Assembly: GCF_023091225.1 (NCBI RefSeq)
Contig: NZ_JAHWXM010000001.1
Location: forward strand, 372,001-436,000
DNA length: 64,000 bases
Source: Microbacterium galbinum
GTDB lineage: Bacteria > Actinomycetota > Actinomycetes > Actinomycetales > Microbacteriaceae
Reading direction: 5' to 3'
This document shows, in pieces, positions 10,266 through 17,665 of the stretch. The position numbers and the translations under genes were made by a program. Numbering within the stretch: position 1 is the stretch's first letter; each line of letters opens with the position of its first letter. The notes beneath the pieces are model-generated. The model searched no databases, was not told the DNA's origin, and was given only the letters and a program-made list of their open reading frames with translations.

Positions 10266-10839
10266 GTACAGCCTTTCGCGCGCCGAGAACGGCGATGCCC
10301 TCGGAACCGGGCGGAAGACCCGCCAGCATTCCGACCAGTTCGGCCCATGCCTCGACGTGCGGACGGAACGGGCCCTGCGGAGTCCAGGACGCCCGCAATT
10401 CTATCTGTGCGCCGTCCCCTTCGAGGGCGAGGCCCCCGAATCCCTTCGACAGCGTCTTGGTGGAGGTGCCCGACGCTGCGCCGTACCGGGCCTCCCGGGA
10501 GTCGAGGGCATCGACGAGCCACGACCAGGTGACGTCGGCGAGCAGCGGATCCGTGCCGATCTCCGTCTCGAGCGGTGCCTGCGCGAAGATGACGATCCGC
10601 CACGATCCTCCCCAGCCCGCCGGTTCGTCCGGATCGTGCAGCAGCACGAAACGTCCCGTTCCGTACACGGAGTCGCCGTCGTCGTCGGGGCGGACATCGG
10701 CGGCGAGCGCGAGAGCGAAGGGCGCGAGGCCGGTCGGGGTCGGAATCTCGCGCACGGTGATGTCGTCACGGAACGCCGTCTCGCGCAGTTCTGCGGCGGC
10801 GTTCTCGAAGAGGGTCCCGGCATCGGGGGGTGCGGTCAC
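10258..10839 (-). CDS. DUF3000 family protein
   Basis: A 193-residue cytoplasmic protein of unknown function that matches the actinobacterial DUF3000 family along its full length. Typical segments are FALALAADVR, GTGRFVLLHDPDEP and a central WRIVIFAQAPLETEIG. No catalytic motif or membrane segment is evident. The start is GTG at 10839. TAGCCT lies exactly 6 bases upstream, so the mRNA is probably leaderless. It is the first gene of the pair with rnd (8-base overlap), which suggests a link to RNA processing, but only by context. Confidence 0.85.
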   Translation of the reverse strand: MTAPPDAGTLFENAAAELRETAFRDDITVREIPTPTGLAPFALALAADVRPDDDGDSVYGTGRFVLLHDPDEPAGWGGSWRIVIFAQAPLETEIGTDPLLADVTWSWLVDALDSREARYGAASGTSTKTLSKGFGGLALEGDGAQIELRASWTPQGPFRPHVEAWAELVGMLAGLPPGSEGIAVLGARKAVRD

Positions 10840-10845
10840 GGCAAC

Positions 10846-10855
10846 AGGCTAGAGT
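10846..10855. promoter_or_regulatory. Overlapping divergent -10 elements
   Basis: The minus-strand hexamer TAGCCT (10851-10846) serves DUF3000 with a 6-base gap to its GTG. The plus-strand hexamer TAGAGT (10850-10855) serves the hydrolase with a 9-base gap to its ATG. They overlap by two bases inside a 25-base intergenic space, so the two promoters should exclude each other. Confidence 0.55.
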
Positions 10856-10864
10856 CAGGAAGCG

Positions 10865-12019
10865 ATGAAGAGTCTCAGGCACGCCGTTGCACTCCTTCTC
10901 CCTGTCCTGCTCGCACTCGGAGCGGCGTCCGCGCTGCTCGTGCTGAGCATCGCCCGCCGGGTCGTAATGCCCACCCGGAGCGGACCCAACACGAAGATCC
11001 TCGCGGTCGACACGGGCGCGCAGACCATCGAGCTCGCTCGCACGCTCGACACCGAGCTTCCCGGGCGTTACGGGCTCTACACGACGGGAACGTACGGATA
11101 CGTCAAGCTGGGTGCGGTGCTGAGCGCCGACAGCACGACCGTGCGGCGCAAGCTCCTCACCCAGATCGAGCCGGGTGCGCGCGTCGATCGCGACGCCGGT
11201 TTCAGCGGCTGGTACTACTCGGCCCCGTCGGAGCTGCATCTGCCCTGGAGCAACGTCCTCATCGGTTCGCCCGCCGGACCCTGCCCTGCGTGGTTCTTCC
11301 CCGCGGCGTCGAGCACCTGGGTCATTCAGGTGCACGGACGTGGAACGACCAGGGCCGAGTGCCTGCGTGCGGTGCCCGTCCTCCACGCCGCAGGGCTGCC
11401 GAACCTCGTGGTCTCGTATCGCAACGACGGCGAGGCCCCGCGAAGCCGCGGCGGAGCGTATGCCCTCGGAGCCGCGGAATGGCGTGACGTGGATGCCGCG
11501 ATCGCCTACGCCCTCCGGCACGGAGCCGAGCGGGTGATTCTGATGGGCTGGTCGATGGGCGGTGCCGTCTCGCTGCAGACGGCCGTGAACTCCGGCAACC
11601 GCGACCGCATCGCCGGGCTCATCCTCGAGTCGCCGGTGGTCGACTGGCGCACCGTACTGCGTTATCAGGCACGAGAGGCGGGGCTCCGCGCACCGCTTCC
11701 GGCATTGGCGATGGGGGCGCTGTCCCTTCCGATGACCGCGCGACTGAGCGGGGCGGAGGACGCGATAGCGTTCGACCGCCTCGACATGGTCGCTCGCGCC
11801 GAGGAGCTCGCCGCCCCCACGCTCATCCTGCACAGCGACGACGACGGCTTCGTGCCGGCGGACGCCTCGCATGCCCTGCGGGATGCGCGCCCGGACCTCG
11901 TCACGATGCCGGTCTTCTCGGGGGCACGCCACACCAAGATCTGGAACTACGACGAGACCGGGTGGACCGCAGCGATCCGCGACTGGCTCGCGGCGCAGGG
12001 ATTCAGCGCTTCTGCCTGA
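10865..12019 (+). CDS. Membrane-anchored alpha/beta hydrolase
   Basis: The 384-residue protein begins with a basic stretch and one hydrophobic helix (about residues 7-29), so it is probably anchored with its catalytic domain outside. An uncharacterised 120-residue segment follows, then an alpha/beta-hydrolase domain. The oxyanion segment is VIQVHGRGTTRAE, the nucleophile elbow is GWSMGGA with Ser230, the acid is in ILHSDDDGFVP, and the base His is in GARHTKIW. The substrate is unknown; such proteins are peptidase- or esterase-like. The gene ends 17 bases inside the convergent sufE gene. Confidence 0.82.
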   Translation: MKSLRHAVALLLPVLLALGAASALLVLSIARRVVMPTRSGPNTKILAVDTGAQTIELARTLDTELPGRYGLYTTGTYGYVKLGAVLSADSTTVRRKLLTQIEPGARVDRDAGFSGWYYSAPSELHLPWSNVLIGSPAGPCPAWFFPAASSTWVIQVHGRGTTRAECLRAVPVLHAAGLPNLVVSYRNDGEAPRSRGGAYALGAAEWRDVDAAIAYALRHGAERVILMGWSMGGAVSLQTAVNSGNRDRIAGLILESPVVDWRTVLRYQAREAGLRAPLPALAMGALSLPMTARLSGAEDAIAFDRLDMVARAEELAAPTLILHSDDDGFVPADASHALRDARPDLVTMPVFSGARHTKIWNYDETGWTAAIRDWLAAQGFSASA

Positions 12020-12449
12020 CCTGCTTCTTCGCTCGCATGAGCATTCCCGTCATACCGCCGATGCGCAGGGGCGAGACGGCCTTGGTCAGACCGATCGCCT
12101 GCGGGTAGTCCTCGGGGATCGCCAGCACCTCGTCGGGCGTGAGCCCCGTGATGCCCTGCACGAGGATGCTCGCGAACCCCCGAGTCGTCGGCGCCTCCGG
12201 CGGTGCGGTGGCGTGCATGACGACGCGGCCATCGACGATCTCGACGTAGATGTACACGGGGGACTGGCACTCGGCGACACGTTCGCACATCTCCGGATGG
12301 TTCGCGACCTCCTCGGACACCGCGGGGAGCTCGTCCGCGAACTCCAGAAGGAGCAGCAGCCGATCGCTCTCGGGCGTGTCGAGGAAGGCGTCTCGGATCT
12401 CGGCGAGGGTCTCAGGAACGTGCGTTTCGCTCATCCCTGTCATTGTCAC
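12003..12449 (-). CDS. sufE: SufE-like sulfur acceptor protein
   Basis: SufE proteins accept a persulfide sulfur on a cysteine and pass it on for Fe-S cluster assembly. The roughly 148-residue protein shows the family core: an N-terminal EIRDAFLDTPESDRLLLLLEFAD helix region (shown in part), HPEMCERVAECQSPVYIYV with the acceptor Cys in ECQSP, and GFASILVQGITGLTPDEVLAIP. Three starts are possible: GTG 12449, ATG 12443 and ATG 12434; the last best matches family length. It lies 4 bases after a sulfurtransferase gene, so the two form an operon. It overlaps the convergent hydrolase gene by 17 bases. Confidence 0.88.
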   Translation of the reverse strand: MTMTGMSETHVPETLAEIRDAFLDTPESDRLLLLLEFADELPAVSEEVANHPEMCERVAECQSPVYIYVEIVDGRVVMHATAPPEAPTTRGFASILVQGITGLTPDEVLAIPEDYPQAIGLTKAVSPLRIGGMTGMLMRAKKQVRQKR

Positions 12450-12453
12450 ACGC

Positions 12454-13347
12454 TCAGAGCGCTCCGGGCTCCGAGCCGGTCACGATCGGAACGCGCACCG
12501 CGCTGCCCCACTCGGTCCACGAGCCGTCGTAGTTGCGCACGTTCTCGAAGCCGAGGAGGTGCTTGAGGACGAACCACGTGTGGCTGGACCGCTCACCGAT
12601 GCGGCAGTACGCGACGACCTCGTCGCCATCGGCGAGACCGGCGCCGTCGCGGTAGATGGCGTCGAGTTCGGCGCGGGACTTGAACCCGCCGTCCTCCGCG
12701 ACCGCCTTCGCCCACGGCACACTCTGCGCGGTGGGGATGTGGCCGGCGCGCAGAGTGCCCTCCTCGGGGTAGGCGGGGGCGGTCGTGCGCTCCCCGCTGT
12801 ACTCCTCGGGCGAGCGCACGTCGATGAGCGGCTTGCCGATGTGGGCGAGCACGTCCTCCTTGTAGGCGCGAAGGAGCGTGTCGTCGCGCTCGACGATCGG
12901 GTACTCGACCGCGGGGCGGTTCGTGGCCTCGCGCGTGATCTCGCGGCCCTCGGAGATCCAGCGGTCGCGGCCGCCGTCGAGCAGACGGACGTCCTCGTGA
13001 CCGAACAGCGAGAACACCCACAGTGCGTACGCCGCCCACCAGTTGTTCTTGTCGCCGTAGATGACCACCGTGTCGTCACGGGCGATGCCCTTGCGGCTCA
13101 GCAGCTCGGCGAAACCCTCGCCGTCGACGTAGTCGCGCACGACCGGGTCGTTGAGTTCGGTGTGCCAATCGACCTTCACCGCGCCGGGGATGTGTCCGGT
13201 CTCGTACAGGAGCACGTCCTCGTCGGACTCCACCACGACCAGCCCCGGCTCTCCCAGGTGAGCGGCGAGCCACTCCGTGGTGACGAGCCGGCCGGGCTCG
13301 GAGTACTCGGCGAACTTTGCGGACGACGTGTCGAACTCGATGGTCAC
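12454..13347 (-). CDS. sseA: Two-domain rhodanese-like sulfurtransferase
   Basis: It moves sulfane sulfur from thiosulfate or 3-mercaptopyruvate to an acceptor. The 297-residue protein has two rhodanese domains. The second carries the catalytic Cys248 in the loop CRIGERSS. The first has an Asp (YGDKNNWW, D99) at the matching place and is therefore a non-catalytic copy. This is normal for the family. The start is GTG 13347, because GAGGAG precedes it by 6 bases and the protein then begins at the conserved domain edge; the longer open frame upstream has no such support. The gene is immediately followed by sufE, giving a sulfur donor-acceptor pair. The symbol is by similarity to mycobacterial SseA/CysA. 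Confidence 0.9.
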   Translation of the reverse strand: MTIEFDTSSAKFAEYSEPGRLVTTEWLAAHLGEPGLVVVESDEDVLLYETGHIPGAVKVDWHTELNDPVVRDYVDGEGFAELLSRKGIARDDTVVIYGDKNNWWAAYALWVFSLFGHEDVRLLDGGRDRWISEGREITREATNRPAVEYPIVERDDTLLRAYKEDVLAHIGKPLIDVRSPEEYSGERTTAPAYPEEGTLRAGHIPTAQSVPWAKAVAEDGGFKSRAELDAIYRDGAGLADGDEVVAYCRIGERSSHTWFVLKHLLGFENVRNYDGSWTEWGSAVRVPIVTGSEPGAL

Positions 13348-13477
13348 GGGATGCTCCTCGGGGATGTGCGAGTGAAGGGGGCGGGCGGCGACGGCGTAGT
13401 GTTGTTCCGTCGCTTCGACGATAGTTCCCCGCGGTGCCGCAGGCGCCGGATTCGTAAGACTTCGACACAGGAAACGA

Positions 13478-14521
13478 ATGACCGACACGCAGAGCACCAC
13501 GGGCGTCGTGCGCCTCAGCGACCGCCAGCCGACCGTCACCGGTCCCGAGATGCTCGCGAGCCTCGTCCCGCCGCCGCAGTTCGACGGCGCGACGTTCGAC
13601 AGCTATCGCGCGGATGAGTCGTACCCCTCCCAGGAGGAGGCGAAGGAGACGCTCCTGCGTTTCGCCGGGCGCGGTGCGCCGGTCAAGAAGGCGTCGTTCT
13701 TCAGCCGATCGAAGAAGGAGCCGGCGGTCAAGCCCGGCGTCTACCTCGACGGCGGTTTCGGCGTCGGGAAGACGCACCTCCTCGCGTCGATCTATCACGC
13801 CATGCCCGCCCGACGGAAGTACTTCGGATCCTTCATCGAGTACACCGCACTGGTCGGGGCCCTCGGGTACAAGAACACGGTGGATCTGCTGCGCGGAGCC
13901 GACCTCCTCTGCATCGACGAGTTCGAGCTCGACGACCCGGGCGACACGATGGTCATGACGCGTCTGCTGGGCGAGCTCGTCACCTCGGGCACGAAGCTCG
14001 CGGCCACATCGAACACCCCGCCCAATGCTCTGGGCGAGGGCCGCTTCGCCGCGCAGGATTTCCTCCGCGAGATCCATCAGATGTCGGACAGCTTCCAGAC
14101 GATGCGGATCGACGGAGTCGACTTCCGTCAGCGGGCGATCGACGGGCACTCGATCGTGCTCTCCGATGAGGACTACGCCTCGGCGATCGCCTCGGCATCC
14201 GAGTCCGGGATGGTCTCCGACGACGCGTTCGACGAGGTCGTCGCGCATCTGGCGCGCGTGCACCCCTCTCGGTACATCCGCCTGATCGACGGCCTCCGAC
14301 TCGTCGGGCTGCGCGATGTGCGCGTGCTCACCGATCAGTCCGAGGCGCTGCGGTTCGTCGCCTTCGTCGATCGCGTCTACGACGCGCAGATCCCGATCGC
14401 CGCGACCGGAGTATCGCTGGACCAGGTCTTCGCCGAGGAGATGCTCGGCGGCGGGTACCGCAAGAAGTACCTGCGCGCCATCTCGCGGCTGAATGCACTG
14501 ACGCATTCCAGCCGCGCGTAA
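13478..14521 (+). CDS. zapE: Cell division protein ZapE (AFG1-like ATPase)
   Basis: A 347-residue AAA+ ATPase of the ZapE/AFG1 family, associated with the Z ring in proteobacteria and with mitochondrial quality control in eukaryotes. The Walker A motif is GGFGVGKTH (92-100) and the Walker B is LLCIDEFEL (143-151). The family signature [16 protein letters not shown] and the DFLREI segment follow. The role in actinomycetes is not well known. The start at 13478 is an ATG after a purine-rich GGAAACGA. It is transcribed away from the sulfurtransferase gene across a 130-base gap that holds TAAGACT about 20 bases upstream, a plausible -10. Confidence 0.9.
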   Translation: MTDTQSTTGVVRLSDRQPTVTGPEMLASLVPPPQFDGATFDSYRADESYPSQEEAKETLLRFAGRGAPVKKASFFSRSKKEPAVKPGVYLDGGFGVGKTHLLASIYHAMPARRKYFGSFIEYTALVGALGYKNTVDLLRGADLLCIDEFELDDPGDTMVMTRLLGELVTSGTKLAATSNTPPNALGEGRFAAQDFLREIHQMSDSFQTMRIDGVDFRQRAIDGHSIVLSDEDYASAIASASESGMVSDDAFDEVVAHLARVHPSRYIRLIDGLRLVGLRDVRVLTDQSEALRFVAFVDRVYDAQIPIAATGVSLDQVFAEEMLGGGYRKKYLRAISRLNALTHSSRA

Positions 14522-14527
14522 CGCGAT

Positions 14528-14564
14528 GGTTACACACCGACGCCGGGTGTAACCGGAGCGAAAC
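14528..14564 (+). promoter_or_regulatory. GlnR-like nitrogen-control site upstream of amtB
   Basis: The sequence contains GTAAC-N6-GAAAC (14549-14564), which fits the actinobacterial GlnR a-b site exactly. A further GTTAC lies at 14529. GGTTACAC and GTGTAACC also form an 8-bp inverted repeat (14528-14554), so the element could double as a weak hairpin behind zapE. The position 70-110 bases before an ammonium transporter start supports nitrogen control. Confidence 0.6.
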
Positions 14565-14635
14565 ACTCCTCGCGCCTTCCCGAAACCGGGCATCGCCACA
14601 CTGGTGCTCTCAGTTACTCGGATGTGAGGTATTCC

Positions 14636-15874
14636 ATGGATGCTCCCGGCAACATCTCCTGGGCGATCACCGCGACCGCCCTCGTTCTTCTCATGACCCC
14701 CGGCGTTGCCTTCTTCTACGGCGGCCTGGTCAAGGCGAAGAGCGTGGTCAGCATGATGATGATGAGCTTCGGCTCCATCGGACTGGTGGCCGTGCTCTGG
14801 ATCCTGTTCGGCTACTCGATGAGCGCGGTCGACAGCCCCACGCAGTTCGCGGGCAACCCGTTCGCCGACTTCGGTCTCTCGGCGCTGTCCGAGGGCCCCG
14901 ACGCGAACGTCGCCCTTCTCGGTGTCGCGTACGGCGCGACCTTCGCGATCATCACGGTCGCCCTGATCTCCGGCGCCATCGCCGACCGCGCCAAGTTCGG
15001 CTCCTGGCTGATCTTCGCCGGCATCTTCGCCACGGTCGGGTACTTCCCGATCGCCGCGTGGGTCTGGGGCGGCGGCTGGATCATGAACCTCGGCACCACG
15101 CTCTTCGGCGAGGACAGCGGCATCGCCGTCATCGACTACGCCGGTGGTACCGCGGTGCACATCAACGCGGGTGCCGCGGCCCTCGCCCTCGCTCTCGTCC
15201 TCGGCAAGCGCATCGGCTTCCAGAAGGGCATCCTCAAGCCGCACAACGTGCCGCTGACGCTGCTCGGTGCCGCTCTGCTGTGGTTCGGCTGGTTCGGTTT
15301 CAACGCCGGTGCGGAGTGGCTGTCGGAGGACATGGGCGGTGTCGGACTCATCGGCATCAACACCCTCGGCGCCACGGCGGCGGCCATCCTCGGTTGGATC
15401 GTCATCGAGAAGATCAAGGACGGCAAGCCCACCTCGGTCGGCGCCGCCTCGGGTGCCGTCGCCGGTCTCGTCGCCATCACCCCCGCCTGCGCCAACCTGA
15501 CGCCCGGCTGGGCACTGGTCCTCGGCCTCGTCGCCGGTGTCGTCTGCGCCCTGGCCGTCGAGCTGAAGTTCCGTCTCGGCTTCGACGACTCGCTCGACGT
15601 CGTCGGCATCCACCTCGTCGGTGGCCTCATCGGTACCCTCTACCTCGGCTTCTTCGCCACCGGACAGGGCATGTTCACCGGTGGTGACTGGCGCCTGCTG
15701 GCCGTCCAGGCCATCGCCGCAGGTGGCGTGCTGATCTACTCCTTCGTCGTCGCCTTCATCATCGGCTTCGCGATCGAGAAGACGATCGGCTTCCGCGTCA
15801 CGAGCGAGGACGAGATCGCCGGTGTCGACTCCGTCGTCCACGGCGAGGAGGGCTACGCGCTCACCAACGCCTGA
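14636..15874 (+). CDS. amtB: Ammonium transporter
   Basis: A 412-residue integral membrane protein that conducts ammonium/ammonia across the cytoplasmic membrane. It has about eleven hydrophobic helices and Amt family motifs such as TPGVAFFYGGLVKAK near the N-terminus, DYAGGTAVHINAGAAAL (the first pore His) and DVVGIHLVGGLIGTL (the second pore His). The start ATG 14636 is preceded by GAGG at a 6-base gap; an in-frame GTG at 14624 is less likely. A GlnR-like site lies upstream. No glnK (PII) gene follows, which is unlike many amtB-glnK operons. Confidence 0.96.
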   Translation: MDAPGNISWAITATALVLLMTPGVAFFYGGLVKAKSVVSMMMMSFGSIGLVAVLWILFGYSMSAVDSPTQFAGNPFADFGLSALSEGPDANVALLGVAYGATFAIITVALISGAIADRAKFGSWLIFAGIFATVGYFPIAAWVWGGGWIMNLGTTLFGEDSGIAVIDYAGGTAVHINAGAAALALALVLGKRIGFQKGILKPHNVPLTLLGAALLWFGWFGFNAGAEWLSEDMGGVGLIGINTLGATAAAILGWIVIEKIKDGKPTSVGAASGAVAGLVAITPACANLTPGWALVLGLVAGVVCALAVELKFRLGFDDSLDVVGIHLVGGLIGTLYLGFFATGQGMFTGGDWRLLAVQAIAAGGVLIYSFVVAFIIGFAIEKTIGFRVTSEDEIAGVDSVVHGEEGYALTNA

Positions 15875-15894
15875 TCGCCCGAGCGCGAGCGACG

Positions 15895-15900
15895 TAGTGT
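15895..15900 (+). promoter_or_regulatory. -10 element of the PemK-like gene
   Basis: TAGTGT lies exactly 6 bases before the GTG at 15907, which fits a leaderless transcript. Confidence 0.5.
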
Positions 15901-15906
15901 GAACGT

Positions 15907-16461
15907 GTGAGTTCATCCAGGAGCATCCTCGTCACGATCGCGCAAGCGCTGCTCGACGCACTGACACCCCGAACGTCCCGGCCCCGCAAGGAGCCGGGAC
16001 GTTCGGCCGTGCTGAAGGCGTCGAGAACGGATGCCGGGCGCACCCGCGGGGTCGAGACCGTGCGCCTCGATCCCGCGCACCTCGACGACGTCGTCATCAG
16101 CTACGCGCCCGATCGCGATGGCGCTCCCGATGCCGGGGAGATCATCTGGACCTGGGTGCCCTACGAGGAGGGCGACGGGCGGGGCAAGGACCGCCCGGTG
16201 CTCGTGATCGGCCGGGAATCCTCGGATCGGGTGTTCGCCGTGCGGATGACCAGCCGCTCCCACGACGGCGATCGCGACTACCTGTCGATCGGATCGGGGG
16301 AGTGGGACTCCCAGGGGCGGGAGTCCTGGGTCGACGTCGAGCAGCTCTACAGCGTCCACGATGCGGGTATGCGCCGCGAGGCCGCCGTGCTCGCGCGTGC
16401 GCGCTTCGACCGGGTCGCCGCCGCCCTCCAGCGGCGCTACGGCTGGCGCGCCGACCGGTAG
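15907..16461 (+). CDS. PemK/MazF-like family protein without a visible antitoxin
   Basis: The 184-residue protein has a C-terminal PemK/MazF-like fold (about 75-180), with WTWVPYEEGDGRGKDRPVLVIG resembling the RPVLV core of these endoribonucleases (shown in two halves: WTWVPYEEGD and GRGKDRPVLVIG). The N-terminal 70 residues are basic and of low complexity. No small antitoxin gene is adjacent, so it may be a domesticated or chromosomal orphan; toxicity is not shown. The start GTG 15907 is supported by TAGTGT 6 bases upstream. A 14-bp hairpin lies inside codons 21-34, and an in-frame GTG at 16009 just after it is the alternative start. Confidence 0.72.
   Translation: MSSSRSILVTIAQALLDALTPRTSRPRKEPGRSAVLKASRTDAGRTRGVETVRLDPAHLDDVVISYAPDRDGAPDAGEIIWTWVPYEEGDGRGKDRPVLVIGRESSDRVFAVRMTSRSHDGDRDYLSIGSGEWDSQGRESWVDVEQLYSVHDAGMRREAAVLARARFDRVAAALQRRYGWRADR
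15969..16006 (+). repeat. Perfect 14-bp inverted repeat inside the 5' part of the PemK-like gene
   Basis: CCGAACGTCCCGGC (15969-15982) pairs perfectly with 15993-16006 across a 10-base loop. It lies 95 bases past the amtB stop, so it may be the amtB terminator, a structure that limits translation of the toxin-like gene, or both. No T tract follows. Confidence 0.75.
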
Positions 16462-16542
16462 GAGATTCCTCCAATCCGTTTGCGCCGGGGTGTCGAACTC
16501 CTTGCATGAGCCGCTCCCGCGGTTCCCGCACAAGGAGGCATC

Positions 16543-16926
16543 ATGCGTTTCATCCCCACGAAGGTCCACGGAGTCCTCGACTACGTCGTCGGCATCGCAC
16601 TCATCGCGGCACCGTGGCTGTTCGGATTCGCCGCCGTCGGTGGCGCAGCGGTAATCATCCCGATCGTGCTCGGTGTCGGCCTCATCGTCTACAGCCTGTT
16701 CACGAAGTACGAATGGGGACCCTTCGGGTTCATCCCCATGCCCGTGCACCTCGTCTTCGACATCGTCGCGAGCCTGTTCCTCGCCCTCTCGCCGTGGATC
16801 TTCGGCTTCTCCGGAGAAGCGCTCAACGTCTGGCTGCCGCACGTCGTCGTGGGCGTGACGGTCATCATCGTCGTGCTGTTCTCGCAGCCGCAGCCCCAGA
16901 CCACGCCGCGGGCCGCCCGAGCCTGA
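16543..16926 (+). CDS. SPW-repeat small membrane protein
   Basis: A 127-residue membrane protein with four predicted helices arranged as two similar halves. Each half has a Pro-Trp motif: IAAPWLFGF near residue 25 and LSPWIFGF near residue 85. This is the SPW repeat of small bacterial and archaeal membrane proteins of unknown function. The start ATG is preceded by AAGGAGG at a good distance. It stands alone between the PemK-like gene and a convergent response regulator, with a strong terminator behind it. Confidence 0.8.
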   Translation: MRFIPTKVHGVLDYVVGIALIAAPWLFGFAAVGGAAVIIPIVLGVGLIVYSLFTKYEWGPFGFIPMPVHLVFDIVASLFLALSPWIFGFSGEALNVWLPHVVVGVTVIIVVLFSQPQPQTTPRAARA

Positions 16927-16939
16927 CGCGCGGACGACG

Positions 16940-16970
16940 GCGCCCCTCCTGTTCTGAGCGGGAGGGGCGC
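16940..16970. terminator. Hairpin terminator between convergent genes
   Basis: GCGCCCCTCC pairs perfectly with GGAGGGGCGC across an 11-base loop. It lies between the SPW gene and the end of the convergent response regulator and can serve both directions. Confidence 0.8.
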
Positions 16971-16996
16971 TCTCGTGCGCGGCGGAGGAACGGCCC

Positions 16997-17665
16997 TCAG
17001 CCGCCGTGAACGAGCAGACCGCTCTCGTAGGCGAGGATCACGAGTTGGGCACGGTCGTGCGCTCCGACCTTGGTCATGATGCGGTTCACGTGGGTCTTGG
17101 CGGTGTGCGGCGAGATGAACAGCTCTTCCGCGATCTCCTGGTTGGAGCGACCCCGAGCGACCATCAGCAGCACTTCTCGCTCGCGTTCGGTGAGCGAATC
17201 GAGCTCGGCGACTCCCGGTGCCGGCGCTCCTCGGACCGGCATCGCGACGAAGCGGTCGACGAGTGCGCGGGTCGCCAACGGGGAGAGCAGGGCGTCGCCG
17301 GCGTGCACGGAGCGCACGGCGCGCGGGATGTCGTCGGGCTCGGCGCCCTTGCCGATGAAGCCGCTGGCGCCCGCACGAAGCGCCTGGACGAGGTACTCGT
17401 CCTCCTCGAAGGTGGTCAGGATGAGCACGCGGACGCCCTCGAGACCCGGCGCCCGGCAGATCTGCGCGGTCGCCTCGATGCCGTCGAGCACGGGCATCCG
17501 GATGTCCATGATCACGATGTCCGGCCGATGCGCCGACACGAAGTCGATCGCCTCCCGCCCGTTCGCGGCAAGCCCGATGACGTCGATGTCGTCCTGCGCG
17601 CCGAGGATGTCGGCGACCGCCTGTCGGATCAGTGCCTGGTCGTCGACGATGAGAACGCGGATCAT
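16997..17665 (-). CDS. NarL/LuxR-type response regulator
   Basis: A 222-residue two-domain response regulator. The receiver domain has the phospho-acceptor D54 in IVIMDIRMP, with D8 and D9 in the acidic pocket. The LuxR-type helix-turn-helix (about 155-210) reads LTEREREVLLMVARG and SNQEIAEELFISPHTAKTHV. It should bind DNA when phosphorylated by the adjacent kinase. The ATG (17665) overlaps the kinase stop codon in an ATGA, so the two are coupled, kinase first. The divergent ABC exporter genes are the likely target; that is inference from position. Confidence 0.92.
   Translation of the reverse strand: MIRVLIVDDQALIRQAVADILGAQDDIDVIGLAANGREAIDFVSAHRPDIVIMDIRMPVLDGIEATAQICRAPGLEGVRVLILTTFEEDEYLVQALRAGASGFIGKGAEPDDIPRAVRSVHAGDALLSPLATRALVDRFVAMPVRGAPAPGVAELDSLTEREREVLLMVARGRSNQEIAEELFISPHTAKTHVNRIMTKVGAHDRAQLVILAYESGLLVHGG

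Noticed and set aside
14528..14554. Inverted repeat after zapE as a simple terminator
   Set aside because: It has only 8 pairs, no T tract, and matches the GlnR pattern better, so I list it as a regulatory site.
13076..15916. Long minus-strand open frame opposite zapE and amtB
   Set aside because: It has no protein family features and arises from high GC on the complement of two clear genes.
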